NCBI GenBank assembly: GCA_021647505.1
Contig: JAKIUN010000017.1
Location: 1 to 59,673 of the forward strand
Origin: Gammaproteobacteria bacterium
GTDB lineage: Bacteria; Pseudomonadota; Gammaproteobacteria; SZUA-152
Direction of reading: 5' to 3'
Length of the DNA stretch: 59,673 nt
The notes below the pieces were generated by a model. That model was given only the letters and a program-made list of their open reading frames with translations, was not told where the DNA came from and did no database searches. The translations under genes and the position numbers were made by a program. Shown piece by piece: positions 46,582-55,803 of this stretch. The stretch's first letter is position 1. Every line of letters starts with the position of its first letter.

Positions 46582-48147
46582 ATGAGCCAACAAACCACTT
46601 CAGCGCTGATCACCGCCCTCCTCGACCCCGCCGCCTACAACCACCCATGCAGGGATATCCAGCTTATCGAGACGCATATCTCCTGGCTGCTGCTCACTGG
46701 CGACTATGCCTACAAAATCAAGAAACCGGTGAATTTTGGCTTTCTGAATTTCTCCACCCTGACCCTGCGCAAGCATTTCTGCGCTGAAGAGATCCGCCTC
46801 AATACCCGCCTTGCACCACAAATCTATCTGCAGGTGGTCACCATCACCGAGGGCCCCGATGGTGTACGCATTAACGGCAGAGGCGCGATACGGGAATATG
46901 CGGTAAAGATGCGACAGTTCGACAATGCCGGCCTCTTCAACCGACTCATCCACCGCAACCGGTTGAGCCGTGAGATTATCACCGACACAGCCCGTCGGCT
47001 GGCACATTTTCACGGTGAGATAGCTGTTGCTGATGAGGGCTCCCTCTTTGGTGGGCCCGCCGCAGTCCACCACCCGGTGCAGGAAAATTTCACGCAACTG
47101 GAGCAACAGGCGACGGACTTTCTCAGCAACAGGGAACACCGCCGCCGCTTCGAACACATTCACCAATGGAGCGAACAAACCTTCGCCGCACTCGAAACCA
47201 CTTTTGCCAAACGTAAAATAGATGGCTTCGTGCGCGAATGCCACGGTGATCTTCACTTAGGCAATATTGTGCTGATCGATGCACAGGTCACGCCCTTCGA
47301 CGGTATCGAATTCAACCCTGATCTGCGTTGGATCGACATCATGAGCGAGATGGCCTTCCTGCTCATGGATCTGCAGGATCATGGCCGCAGCGACCTTTCT
47401 CATCGCCTGCTTGATGCCTGGCTGGAAATCAGCGGTGATTACGGAGGGCTGGCGGTACTGCGCTATTACCAGTGTTACCGCGCCATGGTACGCGCTAAGG
47501 TCGCCGCATTGCGCGGCAGCCAAGCAAGATCAGAAAACACAGAAAGTGATCTAGCCAACTATATGCAGCTATCTCAAAAATACACCCGCCCCACACGCCC
47601 GGCACTGCTCATCACCCATGGCCTGTCCGGCTCCGGTAAGAGCTGGCTGACCCAGTCCCTGCTGGAGGCCACCGGCATGATTCGTTTGCGCTCAGATGTG
47701 GAACGCAAGCGTCTCGTCGGACTGGATCCACTGGCCCACAGTGATTCTGCAGCGGGAACGAGGCTCTACAGCGCCGGGTTTACGCAACGTACCTTTACAA
47801 GACTGGAAGATCTGTCTCGGCAGGTTCTGCGTGCAGGCTACATCGTCGTGGTGGACGCCACCTTTATCAAACACAGCGAACGGAAACGCTTTCGGCAATT
47901 AGCGCATTCACTCGCCGTCCCCTTTCGCATCATCCACTGCGAGACAGATATCGAGATCCTGCGCCGGCGCATCAGGGCACGGCAAGCCGAAGGCCGAGAT
48001 GCCTCCGAGGCAGGACTCAGCGTGCTGGAACTGCAACGGGAAAATCAGCAACCACTGGGCGAGGACGAACGGGATGAAACCTTTCACGTGGACACAACGG
48101 GCGACGTGGATCTGTCCGCCATCAAGGCCTGGTTGCAGAGCCTATGA
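46582..48147 (+). CDS. APH-like kinase fused to P-loop kinase
   Basis: 521 residues. The N-terminal half is an aminoglycoside phosphotransferase-type kinase: ECHGDLHLGNIVL (catalytic loop) and FDGIEFNPDLRWIDI (Asp of the metal site). The C-terminal half is a P-loop nucleoside-kinase-like domain: THGLSGSGKSWLTQSL (Walker A) and YIVVVDATFIK. This fusion is known across gammaproteobacteria but its substrate is not. It is not likely an antibiotic-resistance gene, since the fold is broad. A 25-residue Ser/Asn-rich linker joins the halves. Confidence 0.85.
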   Translation: MSQQTTSALITALLDPAAYNHPCRDIQLIETHISWLLLTGDYAYKIKKPVNFGFLNFSTLTLRKHFCAEEIRLNTRLAPQIYLQVVTITEGPDGVRINGRGAIREYAVKMRQFDNAGLFNRLIHRNRLSREIITDTARRLAHFHGEIAVADEGSLFGGPAAVHHPVQENFTQLEQQATDFLSNREHRRRFEHIHQWSEQTFAALETTFAKRKIDGFVRECHGDLHLGNIVLIDAQVTPFDGIEFNPDLRWIDIMSEMAFLLMDLQDHGRSDLSHRLLDAWLEISGDYGGLAVLRYYQCYRAMVRAKVAALRGSQARSENTESDLANYMQLSQKYTRPTRPALLITHGLSGSGKSWLTQSLLEATGMIRLRSDVERKRLVGLDPLAHSDSAAGTRLYSAGFTQRTFTRLEDLSRQVLRAGYIVVVDATFIKHSERKRFRQLAHSLAVPFRIIHCETDIEILRRRIRARQAEGRDASEAGLSVLELQRENQQPLGEDERDETFHVDTTGDVDLSAIKAWLQSL

Positions 48148-48176
48148 CCCAGGTATAAAAAAATCCGTCGGCGGAA

Positions 48177-49340
48177 TCAACCCTCCGCCGCCACGATACG
48201 GTAAATCCCCCCCCAGTGATGAACCACATAAAGTTCGCCATCACTCCCTTCACCAAAGGACGAGATTCTCAACGACGTATCCAGCAACAGACGGTTGTCG
48301 AAACCGCCATTACCATCCGGGAACAGCCCCCAGATCTTTCCGCTACAATAATCTCCGTACAGATACACGCCGTCCAGATCCTCGATGGCCTTGCCGCGAT
48401 AGACGTAACCACCGGTCACCGAGCAGTCTGAACCGTTAGGGTATTCGACCACCGGGTCGATAAGGCCACGACTGTCACATTGAATCGCGTTGTAACAGTG
48501 CTCACCCTCGCGAATATTCCAACCGTAGTTACCACCGAGCCGGATGCGATTGATCTCCTCCCACTTGTCCTGCCCCACATCGGCCAACCACAGGTCACCG
48601 GTCTGGCGGTCAAAGCTCCAGCGCCAGGGATTGCGCAGGCCCCAAGCATAGACCTCGGCGCGGCCATTGACCTGGGCAAAGGGATTGTCGGCGGGGATGG
48701 TGTAGCCACTGTTGCCGCTGACATCGATGCGCAACATGGCGCCGAGCAGGTTGTTTTTATTCTGGCTGTTGCCATCACGGTCACCGGCCCCTCCCCCGTC
48801 ACCAAAACCGATATAGAGGTAGCCATCCGGGCCGAAGGCGATCTGACCACCGTTGTGATTACCTTTGGGCTGATCCAGGGTGAGCAGCACCTGTTCAGAA
48901 TCCGCATCCAAAGTCAGACCGTCATCGTGGCTCACGAAACGGGAAATCACGGATTGCAGATTATCACGCGTGTAAGACAGATAAACCCGGCTGTTTGTCG
49001 CAAAATCAGGGTCGAAGGCCATACCCAACAGCCCCGCCTCGTTAGGGCCGCTGTTAACACGAATCCTGATGTCGGCAAACAGCGTCGCCGGCTGGCTATC
49101 GAGCAAACGTTGAATACGCCCCGGCTGTTCCACTACATAGACAGCGTTGGCGGGGCCAGCAATGAATGCCAGCGGACGACTGAACTGTTCTGTCTCGAAC
49201 ACCGGCGTCAGAGCAACAAGAGGAATCTCTGAAAAACTGTCATCGATACGCAGTGGAGGGGCATCGGCATTGTCACGTACGCAACCCACCTGTGTACCGA
49301 TCAGTAATATCGGCAGGGCTATCCATAATTTTCCGGGCAT
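48177..49340 (-). CDS. PQQ-dependent sugar dehydrogenase-like lipoprotein
   Basis: 387 residues. Lipoprotein signal with TQVGC. Six-bladed propeller of the GSDH family: RPLAFIAGPANAVYVVEQPG, GLLGMAFDPDFATNSRVYLSYT, LGAMLRIDVSGNSGYTIPADNP and the WRWSFDRQTGDLWLADVGQDKWEEIN block. Known relatives oxidise aldose sugars with PQQ and calcium. PQQ synthesis genes are not in the window. Located in the periplasm or on the outer membrane by inference. Confidence 0.88.
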   Translation of the reverse strand: MPGKLWIALPILLIGTQVGCVRDNADAPPLRIDDSFSEIPLVALTPVFETEQFSRPLAFIAGPANAVYVVEQPGRIQRLLDSQPATLFADIRIRVNSGPNEAGLLGMAFDPDFATNSRVYLSYTRDNLQSVISRFVSHDDGLTLDADSEQVLLTLDQPKGNHNGGQIAFGPDGYLYIGFGDGGGAGDRDGNSQNKNNLLGAMLRIDVSGNSGYTIPADNPFAQVNGRAEVYAWGLRNPWRWSFDRQTGDLWLADVGQDKWEEINRIRLGGNYGWNIREGEHCYNAIQCDSRGLIDPVVEYPNGSDCSVTGGYVYRGKAIEDLDGVYLYGDYCSGKIWGLFPDGNGGFDNRLLLDTSLRISSFGEGSDGELYVVHHWGGIYRIVAAEG

Positions 49341-49459
49341 GCTTCACCTCCTTAATTGGATTCCTTTCTCGGGGCGCTGACAGGCTGTGTAGAATAGAAT
49401 GGCGACAGCCGCCGTAACAAGCAGCACATATTTGCCATGTCCTCAGCCAGGAATCCAGT

Positions 49460-50278
49460 GTGCACCCCATGTTCGAAAATGTCACCACCCGCGCCGCCGG
49501 CCAGCTCGCCATCGATGCCCGCAACGATAGCAAACGCAGCCGCGAGCTGGTACTGCGGCTCGGCCTGCCCCTCTGCCGATCAGATCAAGACTGCGGTACC
49601 TTCACCTATCTGCTGACCTGGCTTGCCGACAGCGGCAATGCCAATGCACCGCTGGCCCTGTGGGACACCAGCGGTAACAGCGGCGACCCGCTGTGGGTGG
49701 ATTTCGTTGGCGGAAAAATAGGCCACCGCCGGCGCTTCGGTGGTGGCCGCAGCCAGCCGCTGGCACGGGCAATGGGATTGAAGGGCGGCGCCAATCCGCT
49801 CATCGTGGATGCCACCGCAGGGCTGGCCCGCGACAGCTTTGTACTCGCCAGCCTCGGCGCACGGGTCACCTTGCTGGAACGCTCACCAGTAATAGCTGCA
49901 CTGTTGGCCGATGGCCTGGATCGCGCCCGACAGCACGATGAAACTCGTATCATCGCCGACAAGCACTTGCAGTTAGTGAACACCGATGCCACACAATGGC
50001 TACAGCAATGTCCGCCACAGGAACGCCCGGATGTGGTCTATCTCGACCCCATGTACCCGCATCGCAGCAAGAGTGCATTGGTGAAAAAGGAGATGCGTGC
50101 CCTGCGCGCCATGGTGGGCGATGACATGGATGCCCCGGCCCTGCTGGTCGCAGCGCTGGGCTGTGCAAAGAAACGTGTGGTGGTCAAGAGACCCAAGGGG
50201 GCGCCACTGCTGGCAGGGCCGAAACCTTCGGCTGACATCGCGTCGAAAAATACCCGTTATGATCTCTATCCCTGCTGA
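49460..50278 (+). CDS. rsmJ: 16S rRNA (guanine1516-N2)-methyltransferase RsmJ
   Basis: 272 residues from a GTG; ATG at 49469 is the alternative. LVDFVGGKIGHRRRFGGGRSQ-like block, SAM site LIVDATAGLARDSFVLASLG, and YLDPMYPHRSKSALVKKEM (NPPY-type DPMYP) are diagnostic of RsmJ. It methylates 16S rRNA G1516. It is divergent from the sugar dehydrogenase gene. Confidence 0.93.
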   Translation: MHPMFENVTTRAAGQLAIDARNDSKRSRELVLRLGLPLCRSDQDCGTFTYLLTWLADSGNANAPLALWDTSGNSGDPLWVDFVGGKIGHRRRFGGGRSQPLARAMGLKGGANPLIVDATAGLARDSFVLASLGARVTLLERSPVIAALLADGLDRARQHDETRIIADKHLQLVNTDATQWLQQCPPQERPDVVYLDPMYPHRSKSALVKKEMRALRAMVGDDMDAPALLVAALGCAKKRVVVKRPKGAPLLAGPKPSADIASKNTRYDLYPC

Positions 50279-50366
50279 TTTATCGTCGCTCAACGGATCA
50301 ACCCAGCGGCAAAAAGGACACTGTACTCATCAATAGGCGAGTTACATCCACCCTGTGCAGTCTGTT

Positions 50367-50960
50367 TTATTGCAAGCAGTCAATCCGCACCTGAGGCTCG
50401 AAACTCAGGCCAATGGTCTCGAAAAGCATCCGGCTACTGAGTGGCTTTGGTACGCAGGCCTCGGCGCCGGCCATCATAATTCGCTGTTTCAGCGCCGCAT
50501 CATCGAAGCGGGTCAAGGCGATAATACGCACGCCCTGCGAGGCCGGGTCGGCCTTGATACGACGGCAGATCTCAAAGCCGTCGTGGCGTGGCAGATGGAA
50601 GTCGAGCAACACCACATCCGGACGGAAGGTGAGCATCTTGCGTCCGGCATCGAAGGCATCGTGTACCGCACAGGTCTCCAGCATTCCCGAAGATGTATCG
50701 AAAAGGCCCATCAGCAATTGGGAGACTCGACGATCACTCTCTACGATCAGAATACGCAGCTTTTCCCGGTCAGGACGGCTCAAGCCAATGCTCTGCTCAC
50801 GCGCAAAATGATGTACATCCTGCAAACTGAAGCGACGGCTGCCATCCATATCGATACGGGCATGCAACATGCCCCGCTGTAACCATTCGCACACCGTGAC
50901 CGGTGATACCATCAGCAGGGTGGCGACTTCTTCGTCACTCAAGTTGGTTTTTTTCGCCAT
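50367..50960 (-). CDS. Response regulator with N-terminal helix-turn-helix
   Basis: 197 residues. The first 60 residues are a MerR/excisionase-type helix-turn-helix (LSDEEVATLLMVSPVTVCEWLQRG). A REC domain follows: acidic pair Glu74 and Asp76 (LIVESD), phospho-acceptor Asp120 (VVLLDFHLP), Thr150 and Lys172 (PKPLS). So it can probably be phosphorylated. The order HTH-then-REC is the reverse of ordinary response regulators. No histidine kinase is adjacent. Target genes unknown. Confidence 0.85.
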   Translation of the reverse strand: MAKKTNLSDEEVATLLMVSPVTVCEWLQRGMLHARIDMDGSRRFSLQDVHHFAREQSIGLSRPDREKLRILIVESDRRVSQLLMGLFDTSSGMLETCAVHDAFDAGRKMLTFRPDVVLLDFHLPRHDGFEICRRIKADPASQGVRIIALTRFDDAALKQRIMMAGAEACVPKPLSSRMLFETIGLSFEPQVRIDCLQ

Positions 50961-51035
50961 TCATTCAAACTCTAGGCAAGCCATATCGCTCAAAGTGGGT
51001 AACGGCCGGAGGTATGACGATCTTTAGAGAGATCC

Positions 51036-51206
51036 CGGAGCGGGCCATGCCCGCGATAGTTTTCACCCCAGCACAGAGGCTATTGTTATTAATAGTGTGG
51101 GAGCGGCTTCAGCCGCGAAGTTAGAGGCGAGTTTCATTCGCGGCTGAAGCCGCTCCCACAGCTTTATTGTTTTCCAACCGCCAATCGCGGGCATGGCCCG
51201 CTCCAC
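51036..51206. repeat. Nested palindrome cluster
   Basis: GGAGCGGGCCATGCCCGCGA near 51037-51056 and TCGCGGGCATGGCCCGCTCC near 51185-51204 are inverted copies. Between them, at about 51099-51161, is another hairpin, GTGGGAGCGGCTTCAGCCGC facing GCGGCTGAAGCCGCTCCCAC. No gene is visible in 50961-51230. Confidence 0.8.
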
Positions 51207-51230
51207 GCTGATCAGTCGATACCCGTTGGG

Positions 51231-52421
51231 TCAAGGCGTATAACCATCGGTGAGGGTTTTCATGAAGGCGACGAGGTCAATGATGTCCTGTTCATCCAGC
51301 AACAGATCACCGCTAAAGGTGACATCCAGATTGTCTTCAACCTCTGGAGGGAGTGTGCTGGGCCAGCAAGCGATGAAATCGTTGCGTCCCGAATCCGTGA
51401 TCGTTGGATCGGCGCAGACGATTTCCCGAACATTATAGAAATTCATGACCTCCGTCAGTGTCGCAAAAACACCGTTGTGCATATACGGCGCCGTCTGTTC
51501 CACGTCGCGCAGAGTGGGCACCTTGAACTTACCCTTTTCTAAATCACTCGACGTGGTGAGGTTCGGATTGGCCGCCAGACCGACATCGGTAAACCCTGTG
51601 GCCACCGTACCCGCCGGATTGTTTGAGTTTTGCGGCACGCCAATGTTCCAGTAACTGAAATCGGTGAACAGCACGCCCGACGAACCACCGATCTTCTCCA
51701 GCTTATGGCATTCGGCACATTTTCCCTTGCCGTCAATCTGGAACAGGTCAAAACCCCGTTTCTCGGACAGAGAGAAACAGGACTGGTCGTCGGGGCAAAC
51801 ATCAAACTTGGACGTAAACGGGGCGAACAGTGCCGTGCGCTCGAAAGTAGCAATGGCATCGGCAATCAAATCATAGGCCGTGTCCACGTCATCCAGGCTG
51901 CTCGCCCCATAGACGGCCTTGAAGCCCGTCGCATAGCTGGCGACCCTGACCGCATCGACCACGCCCTGCTTGGTGTTGGCCATCTCCTTCGGGTTCACGA
52001 ACGGCCCCTTGGCCTGCCCTTCCAAATCGGCCTCGCGGCCATCGAGGAACTGACCACCGATATAGCGCGGATTGTCTCGATCGGTGGTGGTATCGTAGTG
52101 AAAATCCGGTGAAAACCGGGCATAGGCCGCCGTGGGGGCATTACGGTCACCGAATTCGCCCGAAACCGCACCTTCAGAGACGGGGCTGGTATGGGTACTG
52201 TCCGGGTCGGCAAAACCGTCACCCGGCAACAGGCTGTGGCAGGTTTCGCAAGATTGGCCCACCGGGTTCGACAGATTGGTATCCTTGTAGAGCATCGCGC
52301 CCAGCGCGGCCTTGGTCATGCCCGGCTCTCCTGGGCCAGCCGGGTCATCCGAATCACCCCCACCACAGCCCATCAGCAACAGGACGGCACACACACCAGC
52401 AAATACCCTCAGCTTTTTCAT
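51231..52421 (-). CDS. Di-haem cytochrome c peroxidase (MauG/CcpA-like)
   Basis: 396 residues from MKKLRVFAGVCAV. Lipoprotein signal LLLMGC. Two haem motifs CETCH (near 57) and CAECH (near 236). Other blocks are FLDGREADLEGQAKGPFVNPKEM and FKVPTLRDVEQTAPYMHNGVFATLTEVMNFYN, as in bacterial di-haem peroxidases. Peroxide is reduced with electrons from small cytochromes in the periplasm. The Gly/Asp linker after the lipobox is typical. Confidence 0.92.
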   Translation of the reverse strand: MKKLRVFAGVCAVLLLMGCGGGDSDDPAGPGEPGMTKAALGAMLYKDTNLSNPVGQSCETCHSLLPGDGFADPDSTHTSPVSEGAVSGEFGDRNAPTAAYARFSPDFHYDTTTDRDNPRYIGGQFLDGREADLEGQAKGPFVNPKEMANTKQGVVDAVRVASYATGFKAVYGASSLDDVDTAYDLIADAIATFERTALFAPFTSKFDVCPDDQSCFSLSEKRGFDLFQIDGKGKCAECHKLEKIGGSSGVLFTDFSYWNIGVPQNSNNPAGTVATGFTDVGLAANPNLTTSSDLEKGKFKVPTLRDVEQTAPYMHNGVFATLTEVMNFYNVREIVCADPTITDSGRNDFIACWPSTLPPEVEDNLDVTFSGDLLLDEQDIIDLVAFMKTLTDGYTP

Positions 52422-52832
52422 GGCTCTACCACTCAAGTCAATTAATAAGGATTAATCCATTAAATCTCTATGGATTCTAGTGGTTGGTAACACAACAGAA
52501 TGTGAATCAACCCACAGTTTTTACCCTTTGACTCAAGCTGTTATCCGTCATACCAGCGCAGTAAAACAGGGGTTATTGTGTAGAAATATGAGCACCACTA
52601 CTGAACCCAAACCAAACTCCCGGCATCAAATTCTTCCGTTGCTGTTATTAAACCTGTGAAATCTGCTGGAAACTACCCAGGCCGACACCGCCATGCCTGC
52701 CAGCGGGTGGGCGGGCGGGCGGGCGGCGAACCAACCCTGCTAAAGCTGGTGGCTTGGTTTTATGGACTGACGTCCGGATACGAGTCGAGATAGCCGTTTT
52801 TTCAGCTGCTATCGCGGCCTGAGGGATCGCTC
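52422..52832. other. Intergenic region with G-quadruplex-type sequence
   Basis: No gene recognised. At 52705-52726 GGGTGGGCGGGCGGGC then GGGCGG gives five consecutive G3 tracts with single-base loops. GGCCTGAGGGATCGCTCCTA near 52816 is a known type of dispersed repeat and resembles 26242-26266 reversed. The start-proximal part may hold the peroxidase promoter. Confidence 0.5.
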
Positions 52833-53327
52833 CTACAGATAATCGCCAAACCCCCAGGCCAGGGCCTGCAATACCAATGCCGCAAACACTCCCGCCAGTA
52901 GATCATCGAGCATGATGCCGAAGCCGCCATGCACCTGCCGGTCAATCCAGCGGATGGGCCAGGGCTTGAGGATGTCGAAAATACGGAACAGAACAAAACC
53001 GACGGTGATCCACAACCAGCCCGGCGGCGCGGCAATCATGGTGACAAGATAGCCGGCGAATTCATCCCAGACGATACCGGGATGATCATGCACACCGAGG
53101 TCACGGCTGGTGCGGTCGCACAACCAGATGCCCAGTAACGACACGGCCAACACGGCCAGCAGGTAGCCCCACAGGGGCAACGGCGCGAGCAACAGATAGA
53201 GCGGAACGGCGGCAAGGGTGCCAAAAGTGCCGGGAGCCACTGGCGCGGCGCCAGCACCAAGGCCAAAGGCGAAAAAATGCACCGGGTTGCGCCACACGCT
53301 GGGCGGTGCGGTGTTACGACGCTTCAT
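52833..53327 (-). CDS. pgpA: Phosphatidylglycerophosphatase A
   Basis: 164 residues with about three membrane helices. FFAFGLGAGAAPVAPGTFGTL opens the protein; WDEFAGYLVTMI holds the acidic active-site segment; FDILKPWPIRWIDRQVHGGFGIMLDDLLAG holds the second. It makes phosphatidylglycerol from its phosphate. Overlaps the end of thiL by 4 bp in the thiL-pgpA pair. Confidence 0.94.
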   Translation of the reverse strand: MKRRNTAPPSVWRNPVHFFAFGLGAGAAPVAPGTFGTLAAVPLYLLLAPLPLWGYLLAVLAVSLLGIWLCDRTSRDLGVHDHPGIVWDEFAGYLVTMIAAPPGWLWITVGFVLFRIFDILKPWPIRWIDRQVHGGFGIMLDDLLAGVFAALVLQALAWGFGDYL

Positions 53328-54286
53328 GCCTCACCCTGTGCGAAGTGATCCCAGCCGCGCGGTGGCGGCTCGCAGGGTACGCCTGCGACATCCTGCCAGC
53401 GTTGGCCAGGCTCAGCGGTGATACGACCGATGCAGGTGACCGGGCAACCCAGGCCATCACTCACACTAAGGCCGGCATCGGCCGGTACGGTAAAGCACAG
53501 CTCGTAGTCGTCACCAGCGCTGACCGCCAGACGCCAGGCCCGGTCGATACCGCTGGCCAGCAGTGCATTGGAGAGCGGAAGGTGGTCGATATCCAGCACC
53601 GCGCCCACGCCACTGGCGGTGAGAATATGACCGAGATCCTGGGCCAGGCCATCGGAGATATCAATGGCAGCGGTAGCCAGGCCACGCAGGCCCAAGCCAG
53701 CCCCGACGCGTGGCGTAGGTCTGTGCAGGCGTGCCAAGAGGAAATCCGCCGGCGGGCCTGTGAATTCCAATCGACCCTGCTCGATGGCCAACCCGGCGCC
53801 GGCGTCACCCAGACTGCCAGTGACAAAGACGTGATCGCCGGGCCGTGCGCCGCGGCGGGTCAGGGCCTTTTCCTGCGGCACAAAACCCTGCACTTGCACG
53901 GTGACGGAAAGCGGGCCACGGGTGGTGTCACCGCCCACCAGTTGCACGCCGTGACGCTCGGCGAGGGCGAAAAATCCCTCGGCAAAGGCCGTCAGCCAAG
54001 CCTCGTCGACCTGCGGCAGGCTCAGTGCCAGGGTCGCCCAAGCCGGTTCGGCACCCATCGCGGCGAGGTCGCTGAGATTGACGGCGAGGGCCTTATAGCC
54101 GAGATCGGCGGCTGGAATACCGGCGTCGAAATGGACGCCGCTGTGCAGGGTATCGACGGTCACCGCCAGTAACTGGCTCGGCGGTGGCGTGAGCAGAGCG
54201 GCGTCGTCGCCGATGCCCAGCGGCACGTCATCGCGCCGCACACCGCGCTCGGCGAAGTAGCGGCGGATGAGATCAAACTCGTTCAC
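53324..54286 (-). CDS. thiL: Thiamine-monophosphate kinase
   Basis: 320 residues. MNEFDLIRRYFAE, GIGDDAALL, VTVDTLHSGVHFDAGIPAADLGYKALAVNLSDLAAMGAEP, VGGDTTRGPLSVTV and DISDGLAQDLGHI are the ThiL/PurM-type metal and ATP sites. It makes thiamine pyrophosphate. Follows nusB by 18 bp. Confidence 0.96.
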   Translation of the reverse strand: MNEFDLIRRYFAERGVRRDDVPLGIGDDAALLTPPPSQLLAVTVDTLHSGVHFDAGIPAADLGYKALAVNLSDLAAMGAEPAWATLALSLPQVDEAWLTAFAEGFFALAERHGVQLVGGDTTRGPLSVTVQVQGFVPQEKALTRRGARPGDHVFVTGSLGDAGAGLAIEQGRLEFTGPPADFLLARLHRPTPRVGAGLGLRGLATAAIDISDGLAQDLGHILTASGVGAVLDIDHLPLSNALLASGIDRAWRLAVSAGDDYELCFTVPADAGLSVSDGLGCPVTCIGRITAEPGQRWQDVAGVPCEPPPRGWDHFAQGEA

Positions 54287-54304
54287 GGAGGCCTCGGGGT
54301 GGAC

Positions 54305-55111
54305 TCAGGATGCCGATTTTTTCTTGCCGGCGTAGAGGCTGGCACCACTTTTCTTTACCGGGATCCTTTCCTTTGTGGAGGGCTTTGCGGAAGGCTTTTT
54401 TACCGATGTTTTTTTTACGGCAATCTTCTTTGCGACAGTTTTCTTTGCTTCGGCCTTCTTTTTTGTGACCGCCTTCTTTGCCGTTATTTTCTTGGCAAAA
54501 TCTCGCTTTGTGGCAGGCTCATCGGCGACGGGCTTACGCCTCTGCGTCTCCTCTGGCTTCGCTATCGTGCGTTTTTTGATGACCCGTTTCTTGCTCGCCG
54601 TACGAATAATGGGCACGCGTTTCTGACCATATTTGCCCTTGCCCACAGAGGCATCGGCAAGCGCTGCCGGCTCCGGGATCGGGCGGCTGTCAGCGGCCAG
54701 CTCCGTGCCACGCAGCTCGCGTGCCATGCCATCGAGAATACCATTGACGAAACGGTGCCCCTGTTCAGCGCCGAACCGCTTGGCCAGCTCCACACCCTCA
54801 TTGATGGCCACACGATAGGGCACGTCGAGGCGGCATTTCAGTTCGTAGGCACCGAGACGCAGGATGGCGCGCTCCACGGGATCCACTTCGGCCAGTGGGC
54901 GCGTGAGCAGAGGGATGATATGACCATCCAGTTCTTCGCGCAGACGGGGAATCTCGCGCAGCAGCTCGCGAAAATAATCGACATCGACACCATCCATGTC
55001 GTTTTCAATGCGGAATGCCGCGTCAATATCGAATGGATCGCCATCGGTCAGCTGCCAGGAATAAAGCGCCTGCACCGCACATTGGCGGGCCAGTTGACGG
55101 GCATTGGCCAT
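54305..55111 (-). CDS. nusB: NusB with a lysine-rich C-terminal tail
   Basis: 268 residues; ordinary NusB is about 140. Residues 1-138 are complete NusB (ARQLARQCAVQALYSWQLTD; DPVERAILRLGAYEL; AINEGVELAKRFG). Residues 139-268 are a low-complexity tail, basic and rich in Lys, Ala, Thr and Val, of the KKxxAKK type (FAKKITAKKAVTKKKAEAKK and so on). This resembles histone H1-like or AlgP tails. NusB joins rRNA antitermination complexes at boxA. The tail could add nucleic-acid binding. Starts in the ribH stop (TGATG). The tail is in frame with the NusB part without break. Confidence 0.93.
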   Translation of the reverse strand: MANARQLARQCAVQALYSWQLTDGDPFDIDAAFRIENDMDGVDVDYFRELLREIPRLREELDGHIIPLLTRPLAEVDPVERAILRLGAYELKCRLDVPYRVAINEGVELAKRFGAEQGHRFVNGILDGMARELRGTELAADSRPIPEPAALADASVGKGKYGQKRVPIIRTASKKRVIKKRTIAKPEETQRRKPVADEPATKRDFAKKITAKKAVTKKKAEAKKTVAKKIAVKKTSVKKPSAKPSTKERIPVKKSGASLYAGKKKSAS

Positions 55112-55581
55112 CAGCCGAGGTTCTCCAGCAGATTGACCATTTCGATGGCCGACATGGCCGCTTCGGCGCCCTTATTGCCGGCCTTGGTGCCTGCACGCTC
55201 AATGGCCTGCTCAATGGAGTCCACGGTCAGTACACCGAAGGCCACTGGCACGTCGTGTTGTAGGGAAGCCTGTGCCAAACCCTTGGTGCACTCACTCGCC
55301 ACAAAGTCGAAGTGCGGGGTACCGCCGCGAATCACCGCGCCGAGGGCGATGATCACATCATAATCTCCGCTCGCCGCCATGCGCGCGGCGACAATGGGCA
55401 TCTCGAAGGCGCCGGGCACGCGCACCAGGGTGAGATCACCGTCCGTTGCACCGTGACGTTTGAGAGTATCGATGGCACCGCTGAGCAGGCTGTCGACGAT
55501 AAAACTGTTAAAGCGGGCGGCGATGAGGCCGAAGCGTTTGCCGTGCAGGGTCAGGCCGCCTTCGATGGTTTTGATGCTCAT
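55111..55581 (-). CDS. ribH: 6,7-dimethyl-8-ribityllumazine synthase
   Basis: 156 residues. [67 protein letters not shown] and [27 protein letters not shown] are typical lumazine synthase motifs, with the catalytic His in GGTPHFD. It makes lumazine from DHBP and the pyrimidine in riboflavin synthesis. Overlaps nusB by one base. Confidence 0.97.
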   Translation of the reverse strand: MSIKTIEGGLTLHGKRFGLIAARFNSFIVDSLLSGAIDTLKRHGATDGDLTLVRVPGAFEMPIVAARMAASGDYDVIIALGAVIRGGTPHFDFVASECTKGLAQASLQHDVPVAFGVLTVDSIEQAIERAGTKAGNKGAEAAMSAIEMVNLLENLG

Positions 55582-55651
55582 GGTTGTTTTCCGTGTGTCG
55601 GTTTATTCATGCGAAGGGCGAAACCGCCCGGTTTAGCAAATTTCATCCAAG

Positions 55652-55780
55652 GAGCGGGCCATGCCCGCGAAATACATCCTTTTTGCCACAGAGGCACGGA
55701 GAACACAGAGAAATCATTGATTTGTTTTTCTCCATGCCTCTTGTGGCAAACGGTCTTTTTATCGCGGGCATGGCCCGCGC
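55652..55780. repeat. Nested palindromes incl. CCACAGAG hairpin copy D
   Basis: GGAGCGGGCCATGCCCGCGA (about 55651-55670) and TCGCGGGCATGGCCCGCGCC (about 55762-55781) flank TTTTGCCACAGAGGCACGG...CATGCCTCTTGTGGCAAAC (55681-55751). It sits between ribBA and ribH, both on the minus strand. Confidence 0.8.
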
Positions 55781-55803
55781 CTACAAATGCTGGCGTAATC
55801 TTC

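Noticed and set aside
46582-48147. Antibiotic-resistance aminoglycoside phosphotransferase
   Set aside because: The APH fold is fused to a P-loop kinase domain, a widespread housekeeping-type architecture, not a known resistance enzyme.
51036-51206. CRISPR-like array
   Set aside because: Repeats are inverted pairs with no regular spacers or cas genes.
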